Of a stretch of 64,000 nt of DNA, positions 27,589-42,908 are shown in pieces. The notes beneath the pieces are model-generated. The model was not told where the DNA came from. It saw only the letters and a list, made by a program, of their open reading frames with translations, and did not search any database. The stretch lies in assembly GCA_024734555.1 (NCBI GenBank), contig JANPWX010000333.1, positions 1,055,603-1,119,602 of the forward strand, written 5' to 3'. Position numbers and translations under genes: made by a program. Every line of letters begins with the position of its first letter. Positions within the stretch are counted from its first letter, which is position 1. This stretch comes from Trochalopteron elliotii. Its lineage: Eukaryota > Chordata > Aves > Passeriformes > Leiothrichidae.

Positions 27589-27594
27589 TTTATT
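27589..27594 (-). terminator. Distal poly(A) signal AATAAA of FOXP1
   Basis: AATAAA on the minus strand in the context TGCAATAAAAATGC, followed within 25 bases by TGGTTGTTCACACTGGT, a GT-rich element of the kind found past cleavage sites. It is the last good signal before ordinary intergenic sequence and gives a 3' UTR of the expected length. Confidence 0.5.
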
Positions 27595-27645
27595 GCATTT
27601 GAGAATGCTATAATGTCAGTAATTAGTACTGACTACACAACATTT

Positions 27646-27651
27646 TTTATT
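27646..27651 (-). terminator. Second AATAAA poly(A) signal, 57 bases before the distal one
   Basis: AATAAA on the minus strand in the context GACAATAAAAAATG, followed closely by TGTTGTGTAG, which is GT-rich. Either this or the signal at 27,589 could end the FOXP1 mRNA. Confidence 0.45.
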
Positions 27652-28065
27652 GTCTGTATCAACAGACATGGAATGATGGAATTACAGTTGATGTAAGGAA
27701 TGAGTTTCTTTTATGCCTTATCAAAAAAAAAAAAAAATCTTGTTACTGGCAGCACATACACACGAAGCACCATGCTAACAGTCTGGACTGTACCATTTTC
27801 ATCAAGGCTTATGGGTAGAAGATACTTGATTACCTGTTCTGGGCCCATTAAAATGCAGTCCTGAACTGCAAATTCACCTCGCAAGACTAGAATACTAAAT
27901 GACTTCTGAAACATCTAAAAAATCACTCTGAGTTTGTTAACCAAAGGTACCAAAGGATTTTAAAAGAGTTTAAACACGTTTTTTTTTTTTTTTCCATGCT
28001 ATAATGAACGTGAGATTATTGGCGATCTGAAAACTACAATAGTTCAAAATTATTTTAAAAAACTT

Positions 28066-28100
28066 TATATATATATATATTTATGTATGTATATATATAA
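28066..28100. repeat. (TA)n microsatellite in the distal FOXP1 3' UTR
   Basis: TATATATATATAT followed by TATGTATGTATATATATA. It lies within the inferred 3' UTR. Confidence 0.85.
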
Positions 28101-28685
28101 AATATCTAATGATCTGCAATATTTGTAGAACCAGCATCCCTGCCCCAGTCTCTCCCTGAAGATGAGCTCCAGGAAAGGGGAGGTGCAGGACCTGCAGCGG
28201 GACTCTTGCGAGTGAGAATCAAAAAAAGGTCGTATTTTTTGTGGTCACTTGTTCTACATAAGCCTTGATTTTTTATTTTTTTTTTCATTTCACTTCTAGT
28301 TGAATGCAGAAACCTAACAGGTTTTACATTTACAAACTTTTTTTTTTTTGTGGACAAGGAAGGCTTTGACTCTCATTCCTGACAGCGATTTACCTGATAC
28401 ATGGTACTACTTTCATAATGTACGCTTTTCTTTGAGAAAAAAAACATGTAACAAATTGTCTTTACATCTTGGCACCTTGTAAAGTTTTTTTTTTGTTTTT
28501 TTATACAAAAAGTTCAATAGTTTGACACTCCCCATTATTAATCACTACTTCACTGATAAACTTTGAAAGTGTGACCCTGGAATTCATCATGCAAAATATT
28601 TACTGCAGCAGGAGAAAAACATTTTTTTTAAATGATTTTTTTTTTCCTTTCAAATATATGAACTTTGTTTAAGACAGCCAGAAAA

Positions 28686-28692
28686 GGCAGTG
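28686..28692 (-). promoter_or_regulatory. miR-34 7-mer seed match in the FOXP1 3' UTR
   Basis: The transcript strand reads CACTGCC, matching miR-34 positions 2-8. miR-34a is reported to repress Foxp1 in B-cell development. A second copy is at 31,875-31,881. Confidence 0.5.
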
Positions 28693-29136
28693 GTAAGATA
28701 ACAGAAGGGGTGGGAAAGTATCAAAAAAACCAGCTTAAACACAAAAACTGTACAAAAATGCTTCGATCAATGATAACAGGAGAAAAAAAAATCTGTCAAC
28801 TATGTTACAATTTAAAAGCTGAAAAAAAAAAGTCAGGGATTTTCTCCCACATGTCAGCAAATGTCATCCAATATTCTTAAAGCAAGGATAACTAAATAAA
28901 ATACATGTGCAGCGTATTCTGCAATTCCATTACATACAGTAGTTTTTTTTTTCAAAGCTATTTTTTAGTATAGTTAATATAAAGCAGTTGCACAAAAAGC
29001 AAAAGGTGTTTTGACAAACAGGTCTGCATTTATTCCTTTTGAGGAATGATATCTAAAAAAAGGACCTTTCCACCTTTTCCTCCCTCCCCACCCTCCCCCC
29101 AAAAGACAAAGGCTCACACAGACACAGTGGGATATA

Positions 29137-29144
29137 TATGTACA
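29137..29144 (-). promoter_or_regulatory. Pumilio-type element in the FOXP1 3' UTR
   Basis: The transcript strand reads TGTACATA, fitting the UGUANAUA consensus. A single 8-base match in almost 5 kb is only suggestive. Confidence 0.3.
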
Positions 29145-29658
29145 ACATAATAAACCCCTCCCTAAAGAAGCAACTGTATATCCAAAGGGATACAGAATCA
29201 GAATTGTAAAAATCATAGTGAAGTTTGCTTGATGTAAAGCCTGAGATTTTCAGTTGGTTCTTCTGCAAGGCTGCAACACCTGCCAGATATGTTAAACTCT
29301 AATTTTTTGTTTCTTTTTCTCTTTTTTTAATTTTTTTTATTTTTGCTACAGTCTTTAGACTAAGCATGCAAGACATACAACTAAGTGCAACTGAGTGAAA
29401 TGTATTTTTTTTTATTTACTCATTCCCTAACAGTTTGGACTGAGGTATGCGTACTAACAGTTTCTCATGCTGTTATCTTTACTCATGTCTAGCTACACAT
29501 GCTGAGAATGAACTAATCTACCAGATTTTTATCCCCCTTCTGAATACCGAACTAACCAGCAAACCACTCAGTTTCGAAGAACAGGGCTCAATTCTCATGA
29601 TCCCTGTCTGGCTACCGCCGGCACGTCACGAAGCTGCCTGGATATAATCTAAACCAAA

Positions 29659-29740
29659 ACTGGAAAAAAAAAAAAAAAAAAAAGAATTTTTTAAAAAAAA
29701 GTTTCCAAATGACCACAGACTGCCCTTTTTTTTTTTTTTT
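29659..29740. repeat. Facing A-run and T-run in the FOXP1 3' UTR
   Basis: An A-run of about 20 at 29,663 is followed by a T-run of about 15 at 29,726. In the mRNA these could pair into a stem with a loop of about 45 bases. Run lengths may be subject to sequencing error. Confidence 0.6.
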
Positions 29741-30253
29741 CTTTTTCCTTGTCTTTTTGAAACAGAAAGCAGAGTTGAGTTTTTTATAAAACTAACTGCC
29801 GATAAAATTTCTTGTACCAAAGCTTATGAGTGGACAGGAGTGTTATTTCCTTATGAAAAATGCTGACCAAAACCAAAACGAAACTGAGTAAATGTGCCAA
29901 GATCAACCAAAATTAAAGCAGTCATCCCAGCACAGTCCCGGAACAGAAGTGGCACACAATCTGTAGAACCAAAGACCAAAAATTTTTTTTTCTTTTAATT
30001 CTAGAAATACCATTATGTCGTCCAGTTAAATTGTGGGAGCTTTTCTGTTCTCTTCTGTGTTTTATTAAACTGTCTCCTTTATCTGATACTCTAATTTTCC
30101 ATGAAATAATTGTGTCTTTCCTTTCTTCAGCTCCCTTCTCGTAGCTCCCCCAGTAACACTGATTCCTAGTTTTAACCTCAAAAGCTCTCCTCGATTCCTC
30201 TTTACAGACTTTCATTTTGGTCACTGTAAAGAATTGCAAATAAAAAGTAACAA

Positions 30254-30260
30254 CTTTGGT
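30254..30260 (-). promoter_or_regulatory. miR-9 7-mer seed match in the FOXP1 3' UTR
   Basis: The transcript strand reads ACCAAAG, complementary to miR-9 positions 2-8. It lies about 190 bases past the 8-mer match in transcript order. Confidence 0.5.
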
Positions 30261-30446
30261 TCAGACATCTACTTGGCCTTCTAAATTTTCTAGAATAAAG
30301 GAGCAGTTTCCCTCTCAGGTTAGCAATAGCCCACATCTTGTCATTTCCCTCTAAATACTTCAACCTCCTTTGATCAACAATAAGAGGATATTTGGCTTCA
30401 TAAGATAAAGCATATAACAGAGAACATAATTTACCTTTGTGTAATA

Positions 30447-30454
30447 TCTTTGGT
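30447..30454 (-). promoter_or_regulatory. miR-9 8-mer seed match in the FOXP1 3' UTR
   Basis: The transcript strand reads ACCAAAGA, a full 8-mer match to the miR-9 seed. miR-9 is reported to tune FoxP1 levels in chick spinal motor neurons. A second match (ACCAAAG, 7-mer) lies at 30,254-30,260. Confidence 0.6.
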
Positions 30455-31461
30455 AATTTTAGGAAAAAAAAAGGTACAAAGAAGAATATAAATTAAGCTC
30501 TGAAAGGCTTTTCGAAATAATAAAAAAAAAGCTACAGTCCTACATAAATAAATGAGTGACGGAAAAGTGGTTGCAGAATGAAAATGTTTAGGTGTTTGGT
30601 GACTGAGGTTTACTGACCTATCGCAACAGATTTTGTATGTCGTGTTTGCTTTTTTTTTGCAGAGCTTTGCCAGTTTTGCCTAACAAGCCCCGGCGCCAAT
30701 TCTCTCCCAACTCTCCCGACTCCTCCGGCGAGGTTTCCATACTGGCTGGTGTAATATTGCATAACAATCCTAACTGCAGTACTGGATTTGCACAGCTGAA
30801 AATTAACACTTTAGCATTAGTGGGGCCCCGTCCTTATTAACTCCCGTAACAAGTTCAATCTGAAATCTAATTTGTATTCAAACAGATTAACGCCACCAAG
30901 CAATCCTGAACTGATGTTTAACTGTGAAACATCACCACGTACAGTAACAATTTAATGAAGTCATCTTTCCAACCACTATTTGCAAATGCAAATGTAAAAA
31001 AATAATGGAAAAAAAAAAAAAGTTGTAATAATAAATGTTTAGGTGCCCATCTCGGTAATCTTAGATATTCCAGAAAGATTTGGTGACCCATTAGAACTCA
31101 TGTTAAACAACCGAGAGCCTGCCACTGTACTATTCATTCTCTACTAAAAGTGAACTCTGTTGGTGCTGCATATGTTTCTTTGTGCTGTTCAATTTTGTGG
31201 CATTTGCTAATATTCACCGTTGCTGCCAAAAAAAAAAAAAATCAAAAAAATCAAAAAACCCAAACAAAACAAGAATATATTAAAAATACTGCTTTGTGGA
31301 ATGAATCTGTGTTGCTTCCTACAGTGTTTCTATGTTCATCTGTCATTCATTCTCATTCTTGCAGTACTTCGTTCCTCTCTCCGTTGGACAACCCTTCCAC
31401 ATGTATCGTGCAGCATTTGGGACCTCTTCAAAAAACAACAACAAAAAAGGAGACACCGAAA

Positions 31462-31469
31462 TGGAATGT
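31462..31469 (-). promoter_or_regulatory. miR-1/miR-206 8-mer seed match in the FOXP1 3' UTR
   Basis: The transcript strand reads ACATTCCA, a full 8-mer match to the shared miR-1/miR-206 seed. FOXP1 has been reported as a miR-1 target in mammals. Function here is inferred from the match alone. Confidence 0.45.
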
Positions 31470-31746
31470 TTTCCATAGCTAAAGAAAACATGGTGGCATC
31501 TGAAGGAAACTGGAATGAATGACAGAAAAAACTACAAACAATTCAATGACATTCAGCTTCGTATAATAAAAACACCTATTAACATTCATCACAAAGTACA
31601 GAAAACGTTGAAGCCTCTGAGAGGCCCTGGGCCCAGATGAGGCCTGAGGTCAGAACTTAAAATGGTAGAGGAGAAGTGGGGCGGGGGAATAAAAGCAATA
31701 CATTAAAAAGTTTGGGATAATTTTTTCTTTGAACCCCTCCCCGATA

Positions 31747-31793
31747 TACACGCTCACACGCACACACACATACCCACACACGTGCACACACAG
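31747..31793 (-). repeat. TG-rich simple repeat within the FOXP1 3' UTR
   Basis: An imperfect CA repeat on the plus strand, so a UG-rich run in the mRNA. UG repeats are bound by CELF-family proteins and TDP-43, so it may influence stability; that is inference. Confidence 0.75.
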
Positions 31794-31874
31794 GCCTTCC
31801 CCATCCCAAATGGAAGCAAAAAAAAAAAGAAAAGAAACCAACCAACGAAACAAAAAAAAAAAAAATGGAGTAAA

Positions 31875-31881
31875 GGCAGTG
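31875..31881 (-). promoter_or_regulatory. miR-34 7-mer seed match (stop-codon-proximal copy)
   Basis: The transcript strand reads CACTGCC, matching miR-34 positions 2-8, about 450 bases after the stop codon. With the copy at 28,686 this makes two sites in one 3' UTR. Confidence 0.5.
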
Positions 31882-32332
31882 ATAATCAACATGCAGTACT
31901 GTGCAAATATGTTGTCCATTGGAATCCTTAAAATCTGGGCAAAGACTTGATCTGCAGTTCAGGTGTACATGCTCAGTTTGATGTCCTCAAGTGTCCAAAA
32001 TTGGCAGGACCTGCAGTCCACAGCTGGCTGCTAAATGCAAGTGAATCAGTTTAGCAAATTTACAACACTGATGTTGAATGTAAGAGAGGAAAATCCCAAG
32101 TACCAAACAAGTCCATCCAATGCACAGAGTACAAATTCCTTTTTTCAACAAAAAGTAGAAAAATCAAAAATACTCCCAAATGGGATACTTGATGGCACTA
32201 AGAGTTAACATATTTCAGAGTTGTCAAAGTGGACTGAGAATCCTCCAGACTGTACAATAATGGAGAGATTTCACAGCTAAGTTTGACGTGTTCTTCCAAT
32301 CTTCATTCTCAGGATAACGATGTCAGACATAC

Positions 32333-32578
<246 letters not shown>

Positions 32579-32589
32579 TCAGACCTAAA

Positions 32590-32955
32590 GGGCCAGGTGT
32601 GAGAGCTCCAGGTGACCAAGGAGAAGACCCTCTGTGCTGTTCACAGAAGCCAAGCCAAGCCCTGTCTCCCAAGTAACAATCAACAGAACAAGAGTAAACA
32701 GCCTCAAGCTGCCCCACAGGAGGTTTAGGTTGGATATTAGGAAAAAATTTCTTTGCTGAAAGAGTGACCAAACACTGGAACAGGCTACCCAGGGGAGTGA
32801 TGCAGTCACTGCACCCAGAATCCTTCAGAAAACACATGGATGCGGCACTTAAAACATGGTTTAAGTGGTGGGCTTGGCAGTGCTGGGCTAATGGCTGGAC
32901 TCAACGATCCTAAAGGGCTTTTCCAAGCTTAATGATTCTAAGATTCCATGAAGGC
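32590..32955 (+). mobile_element. CR1 LINE fragment (3' end), antisense to FOXP1
   Basis: Contains GTTTAGGTTGGATATTAGGA, AACACTGGAACAGGCTACCC, a GGACTCAACGATCC segment and TTTTCCAAGCTTAATGATTC plus a TAAGATTCCAT tail, in CR1 order. It begins about 110 bases from the acceptor of the last FOXP1 exon. Confidence 0.9.
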
Positions 32956-33124
32956 TGTGCCTGGCAGGCAGCACTCACTCAGCTACCCTGGGAAAACACT
33001 CTGGGAGGAGCACCTCAATAGGGTTTTTCCGTCTGGGGATCGAGAGAAAACGCTCTCAGCTGACACATTAAGTTAATATGATCTTTGGATAAATAAGTGG
33101 AATATGCATCTGAGGGGGAAGGCA

Positions 33125-33195
33125 GCGGCCTGCCAAGGCCTCGGCGCGGCGCGGGCTGGGCTAATCATCCTCGCTGTGCGCGCGGCGTCTCTCGT
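33125..33195. other. Very dense CpG patch in the last FOXP1 intron
   Basis: About a dozen CpGs in 70-80 bases, including GGCGCGGCGCGGG and GTGCGCGCGGCGTC, within otherwise AT-rich intron. The size is below usual CpG-island limits. It may be an intronic enhancer or a small promoter. Confidence 0.5.
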
Positions 33196-36100
33196 TAACA
33201 TGCAGAACCTGTGAGACAACTCTCCAGAGGACGACCCCAAGTGAGGTTCTATCATTAATCAACTTCAAGCAAACACAGCAAAGAGACACCATGATACATG
33301 CTTTAAACTCCAAATTAATGCATATTTTTACAAACTGTCAATAAGGGAAGAAAAGCCCTGCCAGGAAACACAAACAGAGAGGAAAAGGCTCGCTCAACAC
33401 AACAATATGATAAGAAAGCACAGTCCTAACGAGAATAATAACACTGTCAGCTGTAAACAAGGCAGAACATGATCCCCAGCTCATGGTGGGCACAAGGATG
33501 TACTAAAGAGATGAGATCTGCCAAATTTCTCATTACAGCAAAGCACATGAATAACCCACAGGGGAATGGGGCTTGGTCATTCAAAACGGGTATGATAACA
33601 ATTGAAAAATGTTGTTCGTAAATCATATTTACTACAAATCCTATACAAATACAAATTACCTTTTTTTACCTCTCTCTCTTTTTTTTTTTTTTTGTTCAGC
33701 AGCTTTTGAAATGTAAAGTAGCCATGTGAGTCAATAGTGTCTTGTTGGTGGGACTTTATAGGAAAGTAGGATTTTATTGACATTACCAAGTATTAATAAT
33801 GCGACACAGCGATGGAGACCCTGTTTGCTTCCTAAATAATTGATGTTGTAGGCAATCCCTTAAAATAAAGTGTTAATGAGTTCAAGTCCCACTCTGTCTC
33901 TCACTGAGTTGATATCCACCCCCAAGACTCTTGTTTTTTTCTCTGTGCAGACCGATTTAACCCTTTCACATATGCAACATGAACACACAAGCTGCAGCAC
34001 ACACCTTCACTCTAAGAACTTTTCCTCTGCTTGCACAGCTTTGCTTTAAAATGAACCATTTAAAATAGCTGCATTGTGTTTTATGCTTTGTGTGGATAGG
34101 AGCGACAACACTCTTTGTACTCCACTGCACGGACAGACAGCAAGGATAAATCACTGGGCAGGGAAAATGTACTCAACATCCACAGACAGACCAAAGCCTT
34201 GCCTACTTCAAGTGAGCCAGTTGTACCCCTGTATCCTACTTCTTTATTTAGGTTTGAGCCTGGATCAGTTTAGGAAGCATCCAACTTGCTGACTACAGAC
34301 AATTCTAATGTGAGCTGCGAATGCCTTTTTCAACTTCTGCTTGTTTCAACTTTTTGAGTAATAAAGTGCTGGATCAATACTTAAGTATTAACTGCACCTT
34401 CTAACTCATCCAAAGGAACACTGGGGAGAAGTGATGCAGTATCCATGTGCACACACCTTTTCCCTTCAAATCCACTAATATGTATCCTATCAACACATCT
34501 CTGGGAGTGAAGAGGTTCCTCTGCATGTCACGTAATTTTTGAAAAAATTACACACTAAGAGCACAGCTCATACAGTTTTAACCTAACTAGTGAAAAAGGA
34601 GGGGTAAAGAAAAGACTGGAAGGAGACAATTCAAGGATCAGAGGTTAAGGATTGGTATAAATGTATAAAAAGTCTCACAAGCAGATTGTCACGTTGGAGG
34701 AGTGAATGTGCTACCTGTCCCAGCAGCTCATGGCCCCAGTGAATATTAAACTATGCTGACTACCTGCAACTAGAAAAACTTATATTATGAATAGGCTGTG
34801 GGGCCCCTCACTTGGGAGAAAACATGAAATGAAAAACAGAAGAAAAAGGGGGAAAAAGCAGCTGCACTGAGAGCCCAATAAAGCCTGTGCTACTCAGCCT
34901 TTATGGCAGTGATCTTTTTTATTGCTGTTTTAATGTCAAAGTCTAGCTTTTTTGCTTTCTGGTTTTGATGCTGCTGCTGCTGGGCTTATTTTTTTTTTAA
35001 GTATTATTTTTGAAAACACAGAAGGGAAATTTTCAAAGGGGAGAGGAGAGCACATGTCACATGCAGCAGAGAGGCCTTGCTACATGGACTGGAGTTTCTC
35101 CAAAGGCTGCCCAGTGCCCCAGTGCATCCCTACCACCCCAGGTGCCAGCAGGTTAGACAAGTGCTCACTGTGCTCACAGCCAAAGTGCTGTGAAAGCTCA
35201 TTCAAAGGTCCCCAAACTTTCCAAAACAAACTCTGCCCCTCTTCTGACTTTGTTATGAAACCAGGTGAAACCAGGTGGTTTTAACTGAGGTTCTCTTTGA
35301 GGTTTGGTGTGATTCCCAGAGGTCAAAAAACAAAACTTGAGGTGTGAGAAGCAACAGAAATTATGAAAAGCTCTGCTTGATTCTGGGTGAGACAAAGCCA
35401 GAGAGGGCCACAAAGCCACAAGGAGCAGAGTCACACCAGCCTCCCCCAGCACCTCACGTGTTGCACAAACATCAGACAGTGAGCTTGGCAAAACCTCCAT
35501 CTCTTAAATGAGGAGGTTATCTGGGTATCACAACCCCCAGGGAGAGAGCTGTAAGGAAAACAATGCCAAAAAAATCCAACTCCTTGTGTATTCTGTCAGC
35601 TGTAACCACAAAATGGCATGTGAGGAGGAAACCTTCCCAAATCTGTGATTTTTCTCAAACATTTCTGAGCAACTGAAATAAATAAGCTTAAATAATCTTG
35701 AAGGCAAAGGGAGACTTTCATATCTTCTCAAGTTAAGTCTGAATTTCTATTTACCACCTCACCAAATCCTCAAAATGGGGAAGGGAGACTTCCTTTAGAG
35801 ACTGAAGAATTCAGTCTGCTGAATTACAGCAAAGGTAAATGCTGGGTTAAGCAACAAGAAAAAGAAAGGGGGAGAAGGAAAGAAGGCAAAGAAAAGAAAG
35901 GGTTTCCCATTTCTGTTTTTACAGCAGTAGAAATTCAGCATATTTCTTTTAAGTAGATGCCCGGGACTCCAGAAGGGGTTAACAATAAATAACCTTGCTG
36001 AACACAGATTCCCCTTCTTTTCACATCTGAGTAATTCTTTTGTTTGTCCACTCTGGGAACAGAGGAGTTTTTAATAAAGCTGACTGTTGTTTAAAGCCAC

Positions 36101-37769
36101 TGAGTTCTGGTGGTGCACACAGCATGGAGTGGTTTGCTTTGTGGCTACCTTTGGAGCATATCAGGATGAAAGTGTTATGTCCCCAAGCTGTAATTATGCG
36201 ACTACTTTCTAGTGTTTCAAAAGGAGGGAGAGAGAAGGGAAAAAAAACCCACCCTAGCTGTGGTTCAATGTGTCATAAAAAGGAAACGAATGAGCGGTAA
36301 TAAGACTTCAGCTTAAGTGTTAGACTTCTTAGCTGTCATGTTAACAAGGTCCTTTAAACCTTACAATAAAGTTTAAAACTTGATTTCTTTTAATACACTG
36401 AAACTGTTTAAAAATAATTTGCATTATGACAAGGAAATCTGTTCTGAGAAAAAAAATGAACATGTTGTTAACAAAGCAGGAGCATGGAAAATAAAAAGGT
36501 TTCGCAGCGTCTGTAAAGTTGCTGTTGACTCATGATTTTATTTAGTAAACAGGGTAAACCCCATGACGTGTGAATGGTGTTCTGGCTTTAGATCCCTTCA
36601 AACTACTCAGAAGCACCATTATAATGGGGAAGCTCCCAAGGCTGGTATTGGAATATCACCTGGCCACATTTTATTTAAGCAAAAAGAAATGTTCAGCAGA
36701 GAACACGTATTATCAATTCTGAGAAAATGAAAACACTCAGGAAACAATCATTTCCATATTACAACAGAAAATTGGATTTTCTGGTGAATAATGAAAATGA
36801 GGCATCATTCCCCCGACCTCCTCTCTTTCCAGTATTTGTTCTGTGCCCCTCACCTTGGTATCAATGTGCTAAGAGATGATTATTAAGTGCAACAAAGGCC
36901 ACAGCTATGCACAGTTTTGGAAGATGTCCTAGCCTGTTTCAACTGGGTTATTTTTCCCTCCTCTCAGTGTATTCAAAGACAAGGAAACCTTAGGTGAAAT
37001 GAGAAGTGCATGAACTGCACTAGCCTTGAACTTGCAAAAAAATAATTACTAGGATTAACGCAACATCATAAACGTTCATCCTTGTCTGTTAGGCCAGGAG
37101 AAACCCTTGGGAGAAGTCTTGCTTTTTGAGAAAAGTCATGTCCCTCCACTCCTCCTTCACGCCGGCCCTGCGTGGTCACAGGCAGAGGATGACAAATTGT
37201 GACTAAAACTGCCTGGAGATGAATCCGTCTGTGAGAGACGGAAAGTGTGTCATGCAACGTTACTTTGGGAGAGATAATTAATACTGCACAAACAATCACT
37301 GGAAAAGCTAAACACATTATTTGAATGTTTTGAAGTAAATGGTAAAAGACAATGTTTAAATTAATTATTAATTAAAAATGAATGTTGCCATCTTTAAAGA
37401 TTTTTTTTTCAAAGCACTCTGTGCACTGATTTAAAACACCGCAATATCAAAGTATCCAAAGCCTCAGATTCCTTCGTGCCCCCTCCCCTCTGACAACACA
37501 TTATGCAGGTGGGAAACTTTTTTGCCATTAAATGCTAATTAGTTTCACAACTAATTACTACCGTGGTATTAGGTTAATGTTTTTTCTACTTTTTGATTTA
37601 GACTTACTTTTGTAAATCCCTTATTCAAATTACTTTGAAGTGAAAGACTACAAATTAGTTCTCTTTTTAATGTGTAATGTGAGCCCTGGCAAGCCAGCCA
37701 GTAATTTTACAGGCTGTTTTAAGGAGCAGGGGGGAAGACAGGCAGCATGGTCATTCACAGGTACCCAAA

Positions 37770-38050
37770 AGTGCTCCGCCGAGCTTTCGGGAAAGACAGG
37801 ACTTGTAAACTCCGGCTTCCTCACCGGCCGCCAATTACCTGGCGTGTGATGTGAGGGGAGGGGGGAGTTTACAGCTTTGCAAACTCACTCCGTCACCCCA
37901 TAAATACCGCACACACCCATCGGGGCATCACACCCTTCCTGCCTTACCCTTTCCTGTGCCCGCCCGCTGCCCGGGTGCCGCGCACGTTGAGCGGGGCCGG
38001 CGAGCCCCCGTCACTTCATGTGGTTATAGACGCTCTCATTATGCCGCCGT
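37770..38050. other. CpG cluster in the FOXP1 intron, promoter-like
   Basis: Roughly 23 CpGs in 280 bases, with CCCGCCCGCTGCCCGGGTGC-type GC boxes and a CATAAATACC element near 37,898 that could act as a TATA box on the plus strand. The rest of the intron is CpG-poor. It begins about 510 bases past exon 20 in transcript order. Confidence 0.5.
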
Positions 38051-38558
38051 CTGTTGCTATAATGCCCCTATTAATTCTCCTTTTGATATTTTAAGAGCAA
38101 TCTATAAATCACACAGACCTTCATGTTAATGCTTAGCCAGACTGTTTTGTGTTGAGTGGTTTTTTTTTTTGGACCCGCCAAACAAGCGCATTTCCCAGCT
38201 CTGCCCCACGGGCCGTGCTCATCATGTAAACCAAAGCGGAGAGAAATCACGGGTTTTCTCCAAGAAGCATAGCTGCCTGTGAGGTTTGAAAGGTTTAAAG
38301 AAGAGAACTGCAAACAAGTGAACAATTTTATAGCCCTGTGTCCTCCTTGGACTGGATTGAGCTGCTCAGTTTTATGTGGAAACGGCTAAAAGGCTCTTTT
38401 ATGTTCTAACCACCCTACACACATCCCCAGATGGAGGTACATGTCTGCTCTTGCTGCTCCATCCACGAAGCTCAGGAAGGAGCCAGGAATCTCCAGAGTC
38501 ACCCTTGAACAGATGGTAGGACAAGACCTAGAGCCAGCACGTGCCTCTGCTGTACTTA

Positions 38559-42352
<3,794 letters not shown>

Positions 42353-42422
42353 CTGTAAAGCAGCATTGAGAGGTGTGCAGTAGGTGTGGCTGGTCTGTAT
42401 GTTTTTAATAAGAGAAGGGTTA
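42353..42422 (-). CDS. FOXP1: FOXP1 exon 19, end of forkhead region
   Basis: This 70-base exon encodes [20 protein letters not shown] then ALQ (23 codons after one leading base). It follows the forkhead domain and is shared by both splice forms. The acceptor is TTATGCAG|TAACCC and the donor is CAG|GTAAGA. The leading T completes GGT (Gly) after exon 18 (KISG-NPSL) or CAT (His) after exon 18b (LVAH-NPSL); both joins match known FOXP1 forms. The first three bases are TAA, so joining this exon directly to exon 17 (phase 0) gives an immediate stop. Confidence 0.96.
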
Positions 42423-42862
42423 CTGCATAAGAAAAACATAAAAAGGAGAGTTAAATGCAACCAACTTCTGTGCGAGCGTTTCAAGCACGTAATGCTTCCT
42501 CCCCCACCAGAAAACTAGAGCTGAGACTGGTTTTCCACATGACTTCTCCTTCATTTCTTTTTTTTTTAAATTTAAAGAAAATATCTGAGTTTTCGGCTAC
42601 GGTTATCATATTTGCCTTTACTAAATAAGGAACATCATTATCTCTTGACGTTACCTCGCCATGTGTTCTACTACCCTGCGTTAGTGGCACATCTTGGCAT
42701 CTCTGCTCATTTTAGCTGTGTTCAGGAGAAACTCTCCAGTTTTCGTCGTGTCTGGGAGCCCGTTACCATGTGAAGGTCCATCGTGGGGAGGCAATGATCA
42801 AAAGCATCACAGGACATTTTAAACTCTGCTTCATCCAAATGACTCTCCGAGTCGCTGGCAGC

Positions 42863-42908
42863 GGAGTCTCTCCCAGTGGAGGGGAGGAAGTCTCTCCCAA
42901 TGGAGGGG
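42863..42908. repeat. Two-copy tandem repeat, unit of about 23 bases
   Basis: The unit reads GTCTCTCCCAGTGGAGGGG and GTCTCTCCCAATGGAGGGG in the two copies, differing by one base in this core. Confidence 0.7.

Larger units (their letters stand above)
27570..32332 (-). other. FOXP1: FOXP1 3' untranslated region (3' end inferred)
   Basis: About 4.8 kb follow the stop codon with no intron signals needed. The stretch is U/A-rich on the transcript strand, with many T and A runs, a TG repeat and few repeats of mobile origin. A 3' UTR of 4-5 kb fits what is known of mammalian FOXP1 mRNAs. The far end is set by two AATAAA hexamers on the minus strand (at 27,646-27,651 and 27,589-27,594), each followed by GT-rich sequence. 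The exact cleavage site is inferred. Several microRNA seed matches lie inside and are listed separately. Shorter forms could end at internal AATAAA signals such as the one near 30,060. Confidence 0.65.
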
